NCBI GenBank assembly: GCA_002118135.1
Contig: BDIU01000361.1
Location: 124,176 to 188,175 of the forward strand
Reading direction: 5' to 3'
Source: Trebouxia sp. TZW2008
Taxonomy: Eukaryota > Chlorophyta > Trebouxiophyceae > Trebouxiales > Trebouxiaceae
Length of the DNA stretch: 64,000 nucleotides
The translations under genes were made by a program, and so were the position numbers. Shown in pieces: positions 44,111 to 54,080 of this stretch; position 1 is the stretch's first letter, and every line of letters starts with the position of its first letter. The notes beneath the pieces were generated by a model. That model was not told the DNA's origin and made no database searches. It saw nothing but the letters and a program-made list of their open reading frames with translations.

Positions 44111-47100
44111 ATGAATGAGATAAAAAGCGTGCCATTGCTGCAGGGCGAAATGTCAACCATGTGGGATTACAGCAATGACAGAAGTGTACAGCCCGAGCCG
44201 GTGACCCACACACAGGGCTACCCGGGGCATGGCCCCACCAAAATTGACCTTAAGTATAAGGTACTTTCATCACATCAGTCAGGGCTATTTGGTATAGCCT
44301 TATCGACAGACCTGATCTTCGATATGCACCGCTGATAAGTACTTGGTCATGGCTTTGGCTATTCAACCAGACCATAATGTTTGTCACACAGACAGCTCAG
44401 ATCCTTGTTTATAGCTAACCAACCAGAGCATAATGTTAGTCAAACACACAGCTCAAGTCCCTATTTGTCACAAGGAGCCATGGTAGCAACCTGCGGGAGC
44501 TTGAGCCTATACTGACAACACAATATTTCAGGCAGCTTGAAATCCTGTTTGATCATAAGAAGCGATGGCTGAAAACTGTCACGAGGCAATGGCTGAAAAC
44601 TGTCTGAGCTTGAGCCTATACTGACAGCTCAATATCAAGCCTTGTAAAGAGTAGAATAAGCTGTTGCAGTGAAGGCATCAGCAGAAATGCATACAATGTC
44701 AGATGCATGACATCATTTTGATTGTTGTCACAAGAATCTTGTGTTTCATCTGCTACTCCGCTCACCAGTGCCAGTTTGTGGTGAGCTCTGTTGTGGTGTT
44801 GTTGCAGGTCAAAACAGACGAGTACACCATGCACAACTTTCATATGGTGAAGTTCTGCCATGTGACCTACTTTGGCGGTGCCCTAGGATTGGTAGTGTAT
44901 GACAAGAGGCATCACAGTCATCACTTACATTCTCCACTGTGCTGTTGCAGGTCAAGACAGACGAGTACACCATGCGCAACTTTCATGTGGTGAAGTTCTG
45001 CCATGTGACCTACTTTGGCAGTGCCCTAGGATTGGTAGTGTATGACAAGTGGCATCACAGTCATCACTTACATTCTCCACTGTGCTGTTGCAGGTCAAGA
45101 CAGACAAGTACACCATGCATAACTTCCATGTGGTGAAGTTCTGTCATGTGACCTACTTTGGCAGTGCCCTAGGATTGGTATTGTATGACAAGTGGCATCA
45201 CAGCCATCTCTTACGTTCTCCACTGTGTCGCTGCAGGTCAAAACAGATGAGTACGCCATGCACAACTTTCATATGGTGAAGTTCTGCCATGTGACCTACT
45301 TTGGCAGTGCCCTAGGCTTAGCAGGGCTGGCAGTTGTGTGGCAAGTGGCGTCACAGTCGCCATACGGGCTTGCCATTTCACCTGTAGTGTTCAAGGTATA
45401 GTGCTAATATGTCAAAGCCTGTCGTGCATGCATTCCTGTTGATGCGCATAGCAATGCTGGCAGCGGTAGCTTTTGTGGTGCTGCTGTGCCTATACAGTGT
45501 AAACGAATGACTGGAAGACTCTTTTACGTTTGGCCTACCAAGCTCTGTACTGTGCTTGCAGGTCATAGCTACACTAGCAGCGGTTGTGATTGTGGTGCTG
45601 CTGGGTCTATGTGGCTTGAAGGCATAACTGCAACACTTTTTTGGTTTTGACCTAACAAGCTCTACATTGTTGCTTGCAGGTCATAGCTACACTAGCAGCA
45701 GCGGTCTTTGTGGTGATGCTGTGCCTATATAGCATGAAGGCCTTACTGCACCCCAACAAGGTGTTCAAGGAATGGGCCTGCCCACAGCGCAGCAACAGCT
45801 TCTCCATTCCCTTCATCATCATTCTGCTGTTTGCCTATGTCATTGATGGCCAGTTTCATCACTCCCACAAGATGGCTCAGGTACACTGTCTTACCTCCTC
45901 CTTCTTCTTCTTCTGCTGCTGCTTCCTGCTCCTCTTTTTCCTCCTTGTCCCCTCCTTCTTCTTCTTCTTCTGGTCTCTTTTGCGATGTTGGATTCAAGTG
46001 GGCTTGCCCACAGCGCCGCAACAGCTTCTCCATTCCCTTCATCATCATTCTGCTGTTTGCTTACGTCACTGATGGCCAGTTTCATCACCCCCACAAGATG
46101 GCTCAGGTACACTGCCTTCCCTCCATCTTCTTCTGCTGCTACTTCCTAGTCGTCTTCTTCTTCTTCCTTGTCCTGTTCCTCTTCTTCTCCTGCCTTCTTC
46201 TGCAACAATGCATCACATGACACTTGCTGTGTTCAGTGTACAGCAAAACCGTCTCCATTCCCTTCATCATCATTCTGCTGTTTGCATCATTGATAGCCCG
46301 TCTCAGCACTCTCACAAGATGGCTCAGGTGCACTTCTTCTCCTCTTGTTCTGATGCCTCGTCTTCTTCTCTTGCTGCGCCGTCTTCCTGTTCTTCTGCCT
46401 TTTGCAGTGTTGGATCAAAGGTCACTTGCATGGGCAGCAACAGCTTCTCCATTCCCTTCATCATCATTCTGCTCTTTGCCTACATCATTGATGGCCAGTC
46501 TCATCGCTCTCACAAGATGGTATGCTGCCTTTCTCCTTTGTTCTGTTGCTGCTTCCTTCTTCTTGCTCTTCTTCTGCTTCCTCTTCTTCTACCTCATCTT
46601 CTTCTGCCAACAGCTTCTCCATCCCCTGTTCGCCTATGTCATTGATGGCCAGTAGTAATTGCTCTCACAAGATGGCTCAGGTATGCTGCCTTTCTCTTTT
46701 CTGCTTCTGTTGCTGCTGCTGCTGCTGCTTCTTCTTCTGTCACTGCTGCTTCTTCTGTCTTCTGCTGCCTTGTTGTGCCTTGTGCACTGTTAAGTCCAAG
46801 GACACTTGCTATGCCCGGTGTCATAGGTCATGCACCTCTGGTTGCTGTTGCATCTGAAAGGAGCGATGGCAGGTGTTGTAAGCGCTCCCAAATTTTGGCA
46901 GCGCACAGTATTGCTTCTGTAACTGCCGCTGAGCTTCACGCTCGCCTGTGCTGTGCGTGTACTGGCATCATTCTTGCAGATGTCATTGGCATCTTGACGT
47001 TCATTTGCATGAATGGCTGGTGGCTTCATGTTTGGTATAGATGTGTCACATTCAACATTTGCAACCTCTTAGAAAGCTTTCGGTCCTCTGTTGACCCCTG

Positions 47101-50100
47101 GCATTGGTGCCCGGCATGTGCATAGCCGTATTGAATTTATGTGTCAGCATGCATGTCGCGTGTTTTCATGCTCACTGTCATGCCTGATTCCATGCTTCTT
47201 GAGAACAAATTTTCAAACCACGGCAATCAGATGTCAAGCATGGCTGCAATGACAGCATGCTGTGATCCATGCTTTTCAGTGCAGATGGGCGGCATACCTC
47301 CACGCGCGGGTGAAAGGTGAACCAACCGCAGTTTGCCATTTGTTTTTGTGTAGGTACTATTGTGGGTTGGAGCTGTTTGGGGTGTTGGCACTAGCTTTTT
47401 TGAGACAAGGCGATTAGATCAGCCGTAGATTTGATGCAGAGCCCAAACGCAGTCTTGAAAGTCGACGGCATTCTGCGATTAAGCTTGAGCAACTCATGCA
47501 GCGATTGTAATTTGGCATTTGCTGCTGCATAGGTGCTGTTGTGGATTGGAGCTGTGGGAGTGTTGGCACTAGCTTTTGTGAAAGTGGGTGTGATTGGGTC
47601 AGCCGCAAATTTGATGCAGAGCCCAAACGCAGTCTTGAAAGTCAATGGCATGCTGCGATTGTAGTTTGGCATTTGCTGCTGCATAGGTGCTGTTGTCAAC
47701 TGGGTCTGTTGGAGTGTTGGCACTAGCTTTTGTGAAATTGGGAGACTGGACCAGTCGCAAGTTTGATGCAGAGCATGTGTTGGCCTCCTGGCTCATCACA
47801 CCTGTGAGAGGAACCTTCATGAGCATACATGGCTGATCTTGATGTATGATGCCTATTCAAGAAGCAATTGTGATTCATGTTTGCTGCCATGTAGGTGCTG
47901 CTGTAGATCGGTCTATTGGCGTGTTGACACTAGCTTTTGTGAGAGTGGGAGATTGGATCAGCTGCAGGTTTGACGCAGAAAGTATCTTGTGGACACTTCC
48001 CGGAAGCAGTGGCAAGCTGCATTTAAGTTTCAGTAAACTATGCAGCAATTGGTGTTTGGTGCTTTATAGGTGCTGTTGTGGATTGGGTCTGTTGGCGTGT
48101 TGGCACTAGCCTTTGTGAGAGTGGGTGATTGGATCAGCCGCAGATTTGATGCAGAGCATATATCAGCCGCCTGGCTGATCACGCCTGTGGGAGGGCCGTT
48201 TGTAATGGCCCTTGTGGCACCGGCCATCTCCACAGCTTATAGTGAGGCTGCCTTGTTTGGGTAAGCAATTCAAGATGTACAGCACAGCAACAGTTGCAAC
48301 TCAAAATTTCGAATTACACTAGAATAGCATGATGCAACTGTGATGCAACTGCAAGTTTGGGTTTGCCATGATCATGTGGGTGGTGCTGTTCACAATGACC
48401 TTTTAGAGAGCTGTTCTCGCAGCAAATGCTGATGATAGGCATTGTTCGTCCATGTGTATGTGGGTTGCAGCCCCTGCCATTGCTTGCCTGGCCTATAATA
48501 GCATTGTGATTCAGCCAAATTCTGATTAAGCCCTTGTCCCAATGTGTGACATGCAGGTTCGGGTTTGCGCTGATCATGTGGGTGGTGCTGTTCAACATGA
48601 CCTTCCAGAGAACCGTTCTGGCAGCAAATGCCAATGACAGGCACCGTCCGTCCATGTGGTCGTGGGGCAGCTAAACACTGACTGAGCGCTTGTCTTTGAC
48701 AGTGTGTTGCATGCAGGTTTGGGTTTGCGCTGATCATGTGGCTGGTGCTGTTCACCATGACCTTCCAGAGAGCCGTTCTGGCAGCAAATGCTGATGATAG
48801 GCACCGTCCTTCCATGTGGATGTGGGTTGCAGCGCCTGCCATTGCATGCTTGGCGTACAACAGCATTCTGGGACAGCTCAATTCAAATGGAGCGCTTGTC
48901 TTCAACAACGTATCCAAGAGCTTCATGTACATGGCGCTGTCCCTCTTCTTCTGCTTAGGTGAGTGTGGAATGTGACAGTCACACTGCATGAAGTTGCATT
49001 GCATGGCAGTGACTGTCATTGCATATTACACAACAGCAGTGTGGGGCAGATGCATACGGGACACTTAAATTTGGTGATGATGATGTCTCCGAGAGCTTGC
49101 TGTCTTTCTTCTTCTTCTTCTTCAGGCTCATACTTGTCGCAGATAAATATCTTCATCTTCTTCGGGCTGGGAATCTGTGCCAGGCTTTTTGGGGCGCAAC
49201 AACTTTGATATGGCAGATTGGGGGTACAGCTTGCAAGTACATGCGCTTCTTTGATTTGACCTTCTCCTCCTTCTGCTCATATTCTTGAGGCGTATTCTTC
49301 ACAGACATTCTTTTTCTTCAGGCTGGGGTTTTGTGCGAGGGTATCTTGGACGCAGCAAGTTTGACATGGCAGATCGGGGTTACAGCTTCCCAATGGATGT
49401 GCTGGCCAACTGTCTTCCTCTCGCTGTCTTTTTTCTTGAATCTTCTTCTTCGGCAGGTTGTTGCCTGACTCTTCTTCTTCTTCAGGCTGGGGTTTTGTGC
49501 GAGGATTCTTTGGGCGCAGCAAATTTGACATGGCAGACTGGGGGTCTAGCTTCCCTGTGGACGTGCTGGCCATCTGCCTGATTCAGTATTCAGGAGATGT
49601 GAGGGGCAACTGGACTAGGGGCATGGCCTTTACTGCCCTAGTCATATCCACTGGCACAGGTGAGTGCAATGGCGCTCAGAACTCAATCCAGCCTGTGTTG
49701 TGACAAATAACCCGGCAAACTTGTTGGCTGAGTGGTAGGGCTACAGATGTGTACGGCCCTGCAGCATGCATGCTTAGCAATCTGCACATTTTCAATACAC
49801 GCAATGTAACCTGCTACAACAACATGATCGCCAAGCTTCATTTGAAATCATGGCAATCACATTGTTGTAGCAGGTTACATTGTGTTACATCGTGTGTGCA
49901 GTGTTGCTGACAGGGTTGCAGATACTTGCATGTTCCAGATGTTTGCAGATCAAGTACAATTTATGTGGTGTGCAGTGTTGGTGACAGAGCTGCAGATATG
50001 TGCAGTGCTAGTAGCAGGACAGGTGTCCAGCCTGAGGACAGGACTGCTTGAGGGTAGCACTGTTGCAGATCTGCAGCTTGCTTGCTTCTCATTCTACAAA

Positions 50101-51187
50101 CTCTGACTTGCTCAGGCGCAATGACATTGCTGATGTTGCTTTTGGGGTTGCAGTGTTGGTGACAGGGCTGCAGACGTTTGCAGCGCTGGTGGCAGGGCAG
50201 GTGTTTTGGCCTGAGGACAGGACTGCTTGAGGGCAGCTCTATTGCAATCCTGCAGCTTGCTTGCTGCCTGTACTACAAACTCTGACTTGCTCAGGCGCAA
50301 TGACATTGCTGATGTTGCTTTTGGGGGTGCAGTGTTGGTGACAGGGCTGCAGACGTGTGCAGCGCTGGTGGCAGGGCAGGTGTTTTGGCCTGAGGACAGG
50401 ACTGCTTGAGGGCAGCTCTATTGCAAACCTGCAGCTTGCTTGCTGCCTGTACTACAAACTCTGACTTGCTCAGGCGCCATGACATTGCTGATGTTGCTTT
50501 TGGGCAGTGCTGGTGATGGGGCTGCAGACATGTGCAGCGCTAGTGGCAGACCAGATGTTCCAGCCTGAAGACAAGTGGGGGCCTCACGAACATTTATGCG
50601 TCAATCTGCTGAACCAGCACTGATGCCAGTGTTCAGTGAAGTGTGTGTAGGGTGCAGTGTTGCTGACAGGGCTGTAGACACTGCATGCATGACTCAACTA
50701 CAATGGACCTCAACATCTAGTCAAGTGTGTCTGGGGTGCAGTGTTGGTGACAGGGTTGCAGACACTTGGCATGCATACTCCAGGCGCATGCAAGTGCAAC
50801 GACACATGCAAGTCAAGTGCAATCACATAGAAACCGTCCAATGATTGTGTATGTGGTGGTGCAGTGTTGGTGACAGGGTTGCAGATGTGTGCATCGCCAG
50901 TAGCAGGGCAGGTGCTCCGGCCTGAAGTCAAGTGGGGACCCCTCTCAGGCACATGAACATTGATGCAGCACGATTTGCCAAATTGTCATTGAGGCCAGTG
51001 ATCAGTCAAGTGTGTCCTATGTGCAGTGTTGGTGACAGGGCTCCAGACGTGTGCAGCGTTAGTGGCAGGGCAGGTGTTCCGGCCTGAAGACAAGTGGGGA
51101 CCCCTTTCAGGCCTCATGAAGATCACCCACAAGGCGAGTCATATGTTCTATGATCACATATGCAGACTACTGCAGCAGTCGCATTGA
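44111..51187 (+). CDS. SLAC1/TehA (TDT) family anion or C4-dicarboxylate channel
   Basis: Exons: 44111-44260, 45237-45395, 45680-45880, 48070-48260, 48717-48958, 49486-49659 and 51027-51187. They total 1278 nt (425 aa) with consistent phases. A polar N-terminus is followed by hydrophobic segments spread over the exons: FGSALGLAGLAVVWQ, VIATLAAAVFVVMLCLYSMKA, NSFSIPFIIILLFAYV, VLLWIGSVGVLALAFVRVGDW, AAWLITPVGGPFVMALVAPA, FGFALIMWLVLFTMTFQRAV, MYMALSLFFCLG and FDMADWG(S)SFPVDVLAI. The AAWLITPVG loop, the Trp-rich helix with an Arg exit and the late W-SFP-D motif fit the ten-helix TehA/SLAC1/Mae1 fold. In plants and yeasts these carry anions or malate across the plasma membrane. The ATG choice is weak: an acceptor-like CTGCAG just after it could make 44111 non-coding. 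Confidence 0.86.
44808..45236 (+). repeat. 143-bp tandem array: 5' edge of SLAC1 exon 2
   Basis: Copies start at 44808, 44951 and 45094, and the real exon starts at 45237, exactly 143 bp apart. Each carries GTTGCAG, about 90 bp of exon (VKTDEYTMHNFHMVKFCHVTYFG) and about 50 bp of intron. Sequence identity between units is very high, so this array is young. Confidence 0.96.
45425..45679 (+). repeat. Two 5'-edge copies of SLAC1 exon 3
   Basis: Copies at about 45435-45510 and 45562-45630 repeat GCTTGCAG and the segment coding for VIATLAAAVFVVMLCLYSMKA. They break into stops after about 60-70 bp; the real exon begins at 45680. Confidence 0.92.
45881..46770 (+). repeat. Four 3'-edge copies of SLAC1 exon 3 with CTT-rich spacers
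   Basis: Copies end at about 46107, 46327, 46518 and 46680, each repeating the segment coding for NSFSIPFIIILLFAYVIDGQ...KMAQ and the GT donor. Between them lie strongly pyrimidine-biased (CTT/TTC)n tracts at about 45895-45970, 46117-46205, 46333-46400, 46525-46610 and 46690-46770. Confidence 0.93.
47350..48069 (+). repeat. Four 5'-edge copies of SLAC1 exon 4
   Basis: Copies start near 47353, 47531, 47691 and 47894 and repeat TAGGTGCTGTTGTGGATTGG plus the segment coding for GVLALAFVRVGDWISRRFDAE. The real exon starts at 48070. Two copies also carry a diverged GTTGGCCTCCTGGCTCATCAC stretch matching SAAWLIT. Confidence 0.92.
48350..48716 (+). repeat. Two 5'-edge copies of SLAC1 exon 5
   Basis: Copies at about 48352-48480 and 48556-48665 repeat GCAGGTTTGGGTTTGC and the segment coding for FALIMWLVLFTMTFQRAVLAAN. 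The first extends about 125 bp and includes a variant of MWVAAPAIACLAYNSI. Confidence 0.93.
48972..49018. repeat. Short inverted repeat
   Basis: TGACAGTCACACTGCATG (48973-48990) and CATGGCAGTGACTGTCA (49002-49018) can pair with two or three mismatches around an 11-nt loop, just after exon 5 of the SLAC1 gene. Confidence 0.6.
49110..49485 (+). repeat. Two 5'-edge copies of SLAC1 exon 6
   Basis: Copies at about 49125-49235 and 49322-49420 repeat CTTCTTCAG and the segment coding for GWGFVRGFFGRSKFDMADWG. The 49322 copy is close to the real exon at 49486, and the first is more decayed (CARLFGAQQL). Confidence 0.92.
49799..49887. repeat. Inverted repeat, ~28-bp arms, 32-nt loop
   Basis: Left arm 49799-49826 and right arm 49859-49887 are almost perfect reverse complements around a core ATGTAACCTGCTACAACAA. 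It lies in the last intron of the SLAC1 gene, so the pre-mRNA would fold into a long stem-loop. Confidence 0.92.
49890..51026 (+). repeat. About eight copies of SLAC1 last-exon start
   Basis: Copies of GTGCAG plus VLVTGLQTCAALVAGQVF start near 49900, 49972, 50149, 50328, 50503, 50658, 50736 and 50868. Several end in PEDRTA then a stop; the 50868 copy extends to KWGPLSGT then a stop. The copy at 51027 is the longest and gives KWGPLSGLMKITHK. Confidence 0.92.
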
Positions 51188-51269
51188 AACCATAGACAAG
51201 TCAAAGGCGCCCTTGCATCTCTTTTCTGCACTGTGAACACGTGACAAGCCTTACGTGACAAGCAAGATC

Positions 51270-51330
51270 CCAGGCCTCACAAGGGTTGCCCACAACGCAA
51301 GCCATTGCTCTGATCTCAAGGTTCAGCCCG
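51270..51330 (+). repeat. Trace copy of SLAC1 last-exon interior
   Basis: The sequence coding for CLTSKIPGLTRVAHNAS resembles the SGLMKITHKAS end of the last SLAC1 exon. It lies downstream of the stop codon. Confidence 0.45.
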
Positions 51331-51494
51331 AATCACGGATTTCTGTCCCTGCATGCCGGCCCAACTTGCACAAGCACTTGCTTTTGGACTTGGCTATTCT
51401 GTCCAGGCTACATCCTACAGCCTCTCAAGGGCTGTCATGCATGTGTTTATTTGTGCATAAATCTGCTGCACTGGGCCAGGAATGAAAGAGGATC

Positions 51495-53896
51495 ATGAGT
51501 TTCTGTGGTCAGGTGAGCCGGAGGCTTTGAACACTACAAGCAGCACTCAACCATTGTAACCACGTGAACACAAGCATGACCAATAATCTACAACCACAGC
51601 CCACAAAGAAGCTTTTTCAAACCGCTACAGGGAACCAGGGAAGGGATCGCGCATCTCAGGGCATGTTGTCATGTCAGCAGCCTTTCCCGCGTCCATTGAA
51701 GCCTTCGCCACTCAGTCTACTTACAACTTGAGCTGTTGTTCACACCTGTTACAACTTGGCCGAGGTGTTTCATACTACTGCAGGGAACAAGGGAAGGAAT
51801 AGCCCGTCTAGAGGCATCTTGCAATGCCATGTCAGCAGCCCTTCCCGCATTCACAGAATTCTCTGCCACTCACTTGTTTGCTGTGAGCTGTATTGCGACA
51901 CTTTGACTTTGAGCTACACACACAGCACATGGGCTGCAACAGTAACAACTGCTGTTACAATGGCTCAAGTCGGTTCCAATTACTGCAGGGAATCCGTGAA
52001 GGAATAGCGCGTCTAGAAGCATCCTGCAACGCTATGTCAGCAGCCTTTCCTGCATCCGTAGAAGCATTTGCCACACAGTTCCGCGTGTTCCACTTAGTGC
52101 ACACAGAGCACTCAAGACATGAGGACTCTGTGATCTTCCCTGTCATGAATGCTTGGTTTCCCAACAGAGCGGGGCAGCAGAGCATTGAGCATGTGGAGCA
52201 CCATGAGGTGTGTTCTGCACCTGCATGGCCCCCTGATCAGGCTGCACAGCAGGATTAATAGCTTTTTTTGCCACACAGTCTCATGGGGATAGCCCAGACT
52301 GCATGATTGGCTTCCCTGTCATGATAGCCTGGCTCCCTAACAGAGCGAGGCAGCAAAGCATTGAGCATGTGAAACGCCATGCTTGAGACGTGCCATGCCT
52401 CTTGACATTAGAATGCATTCCGTTCCTGCTGCACAAGCTGTGGTTGCATGCCCTCAACATCACCGAGCTGTGTTTGTTGCTCATCTGCAATGTGGGGGCA
52501 TGTGTAACGCAATGGTGTTGCTATCGTTTCTGTATAACAACTTTGTCAGCAAACATGTCATGCAGGCGCTTGCAGCAATGGTAGCAATTTTTGCATCCCT
52601 GGGCATTGACAAGGAAGCAGACTTGACGCAATGGCAGCACACCATCGTCAGCATGAACAACATCATCATCTTTTGTAGTCTATCATCAGGATTTCTTTTA
52701 CAAATGTTAGTCAGCAGCAAGTCGTTTCACAGACAGGCGCTTTATCTCGCCGCCTTCCTCAAGTTAGACTTGTGGAACTGGGACTCATCATTGTGTGCAT
52801 CACAATACTTGATATGTCATGCAGGCACTTGCAGCAATGGCAGCAATGGTCGCATCTCTGGACATTGAAAAGGAAGCAGACTTGACACAGCGGCAACACA
52901 CCATTATGAGCCTGCAGAAACAGATGCATGCCTTTTGTCAAGAAATGCTGCACCACATGCAGGTTAGTCTTCAAGTTGCAGCTGCCCTTGCACGCATTTC
53001 CAGTGTCGAACATGCTTGCTCAGCGCTGTACAGTTGCTCTTGCGCACAGTCATAGCATTGAATATGATTTGTCGGCAGCTGTGCTGAAGCATAGGTATTT
53101 GTGCTGAGCGCATTGCATCAGGGCTGATGATGATGATGCTTTTGAAGCTGGTCTACATGCCTGTACATGCGTTGATTACTACGCCGCTGTCAAGATAGCA
53201 GGGATCTCTCTCCCTGTAGAGTGAGACAACTCACTGCTCGTCCTGTGGCTGTGACCTGAACAGAAAGTTTTGTGAGTAGAAAGAGAATCCAGAAGAATTC
53301 TTTTGTAATTGATTCTGTAATGGACTTTTTGTTGCAGGAAGAAGAGGACAACATTCAGCCTGTAGGGCGCAAGCACCTGCCCATCGAGGTCCACAAGCAG
53401 ATTGTGCGCAAGGTGAGACATGTGCAAGCATGCATGCACCCCGGCTGTGTCCTGTCTGTTTCCTACATGTGTCATCTGTATGCAAGGTTGTGTTGACACA
53501 GGTTGTGCCTAATGCATGCAAATAACCAAGGGACAACAACACCATCCCTAGTCAGTTGATCTGACAGCTGCATCAAGTTCACATCACGTAAGGATAACTG
53601 GCCCAACAGCTGTGTTGTCTCTTTATAGTTGACAGCATTGTTGTTGCACACAGGTTTGGGAGTCTACATGCAGTGAGGATTGGGCCGTCATTCTGCCTTG
53701 GACAGTCAACATGCTGCCCTACCTTCCTCAGCGCATTCGCTACTTACGCTCCCTGCTGTGGGCAATGCCTGAGAATGCACAGCTGGTGGGCCGTATGGTT
53801 GCTCTTGGTGTTGACGGCGTTCAGTGGGCTCGCATCATAAATTACATCCCCGAGCTGGTGCCTAGAGGAGCGCCTGGCTGGCACAGATTCTACTGA
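51495..53896 (+). CDS. Hemerythrin (HHE) domain protein
   Basis: Exons 51989-52207, 52825-52962, 53338-53412 and 53654-53896 are all phase 0; a possible 18-nt first exon is 51495-51512 (MSFCGQ). Helix 1 is GIREGIARLEASC; helix 2 has FHLVHTEHSRHEDSVIFPVM with the HxxxE metal ligands; helix 3 is DLTQRQHTIMSLQKQMHAF; helix 4 gives EMLHHMQ-EEEDNIQPV with H...HxxxE. The C-terminal block (EDWAVILPWTVNMLP, YLRSLLWAMPENAQLVG, ELVPRGAPGWHRFY) is like the post-HHE block of BRUTUS-type iron-regulating proteins in plants and algae. The usual first His before helix 1 is not in the visible model, so an upstream exon may be missing. No RING or CHY zinc finger follows. Likely a di-iron or iron/oxygen sensing protein. 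Confidence 0.75.
51620..51988 (+). repeat. Two 5'-edge copies of hemerythrin exon
   Basis: Copies at about 51625-51720 and 51776-51870 repeat CTGCAGGGAA and the segment coding for REGIARLEASCNAMSAAFPA. Both have shifts or in-frame stops. The real exon begins at 51989. Confidence 0.92.
52265..52390 (+). repeat. 3'-edge copy of hemerythrin exon
   Basis: This is a direct copy of the exon end coding for FPVMNAWFPNRAGQQSIEHVE, reading FPVMIAWLPNRARQQSIEHVK, located 60-170 bp beyond the real donor at 52208. Confidence 0.92.
52565..52690 (+). repeat. 5'-edge copy of hemerythrin helix-3 exon
   Basis: The copy starting at 52565 reads ALAAMVAIFASLGIDKEADLTQWQHTIVSMN before breaking down. The real exon starts at 52825. 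It stays open for about 95 bp and keeps its GCAG acceptor. Confidence 0.92.
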
Positions 53897-53919
53897 TGAG
53901 TTTGCTGCTGTGCAACAAA

Positions 53920-54080
53920 CTGAGAGTCGGTGACTAATCAGGCTCCTGGCTGGCACCACTTTACTAATCAGTTCCCTTAGTTTGGTGTTCAACGGGCATC
54001 ACAAACTACATTCCTGAGTTGTGCCTAGAGGAGCGCCTGGCTGGCACAGATTTTACTGATTCATCATCATCACCACATGC
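53920..54080 (+). repeat. Copies of the hemerythrin gene's stop-codon region
   Basis: After the stop at 53896, two further direct copies of the C-terminal coding end occur: about 53940-53970 (APGWHHF) and 53990-54060 (TNYIPEL...GAPGW-like, frame-shifted). They lie in the presumed 3' UTR. Confidence 0.88.

Noticed and set aside
44808..45395. Four tandem SLAC1 genes or a repeat-containing channel
   Set aside because: Only the start of exon 2 is repeated (143 bp, not a multiple of three). The other exons occur once in full.
45743..46112. Glu/Gly-rich minus-strand ORFs
   Set aside because: These are translations of the (CTT)n intronic tracts of the SLAC1 gene.
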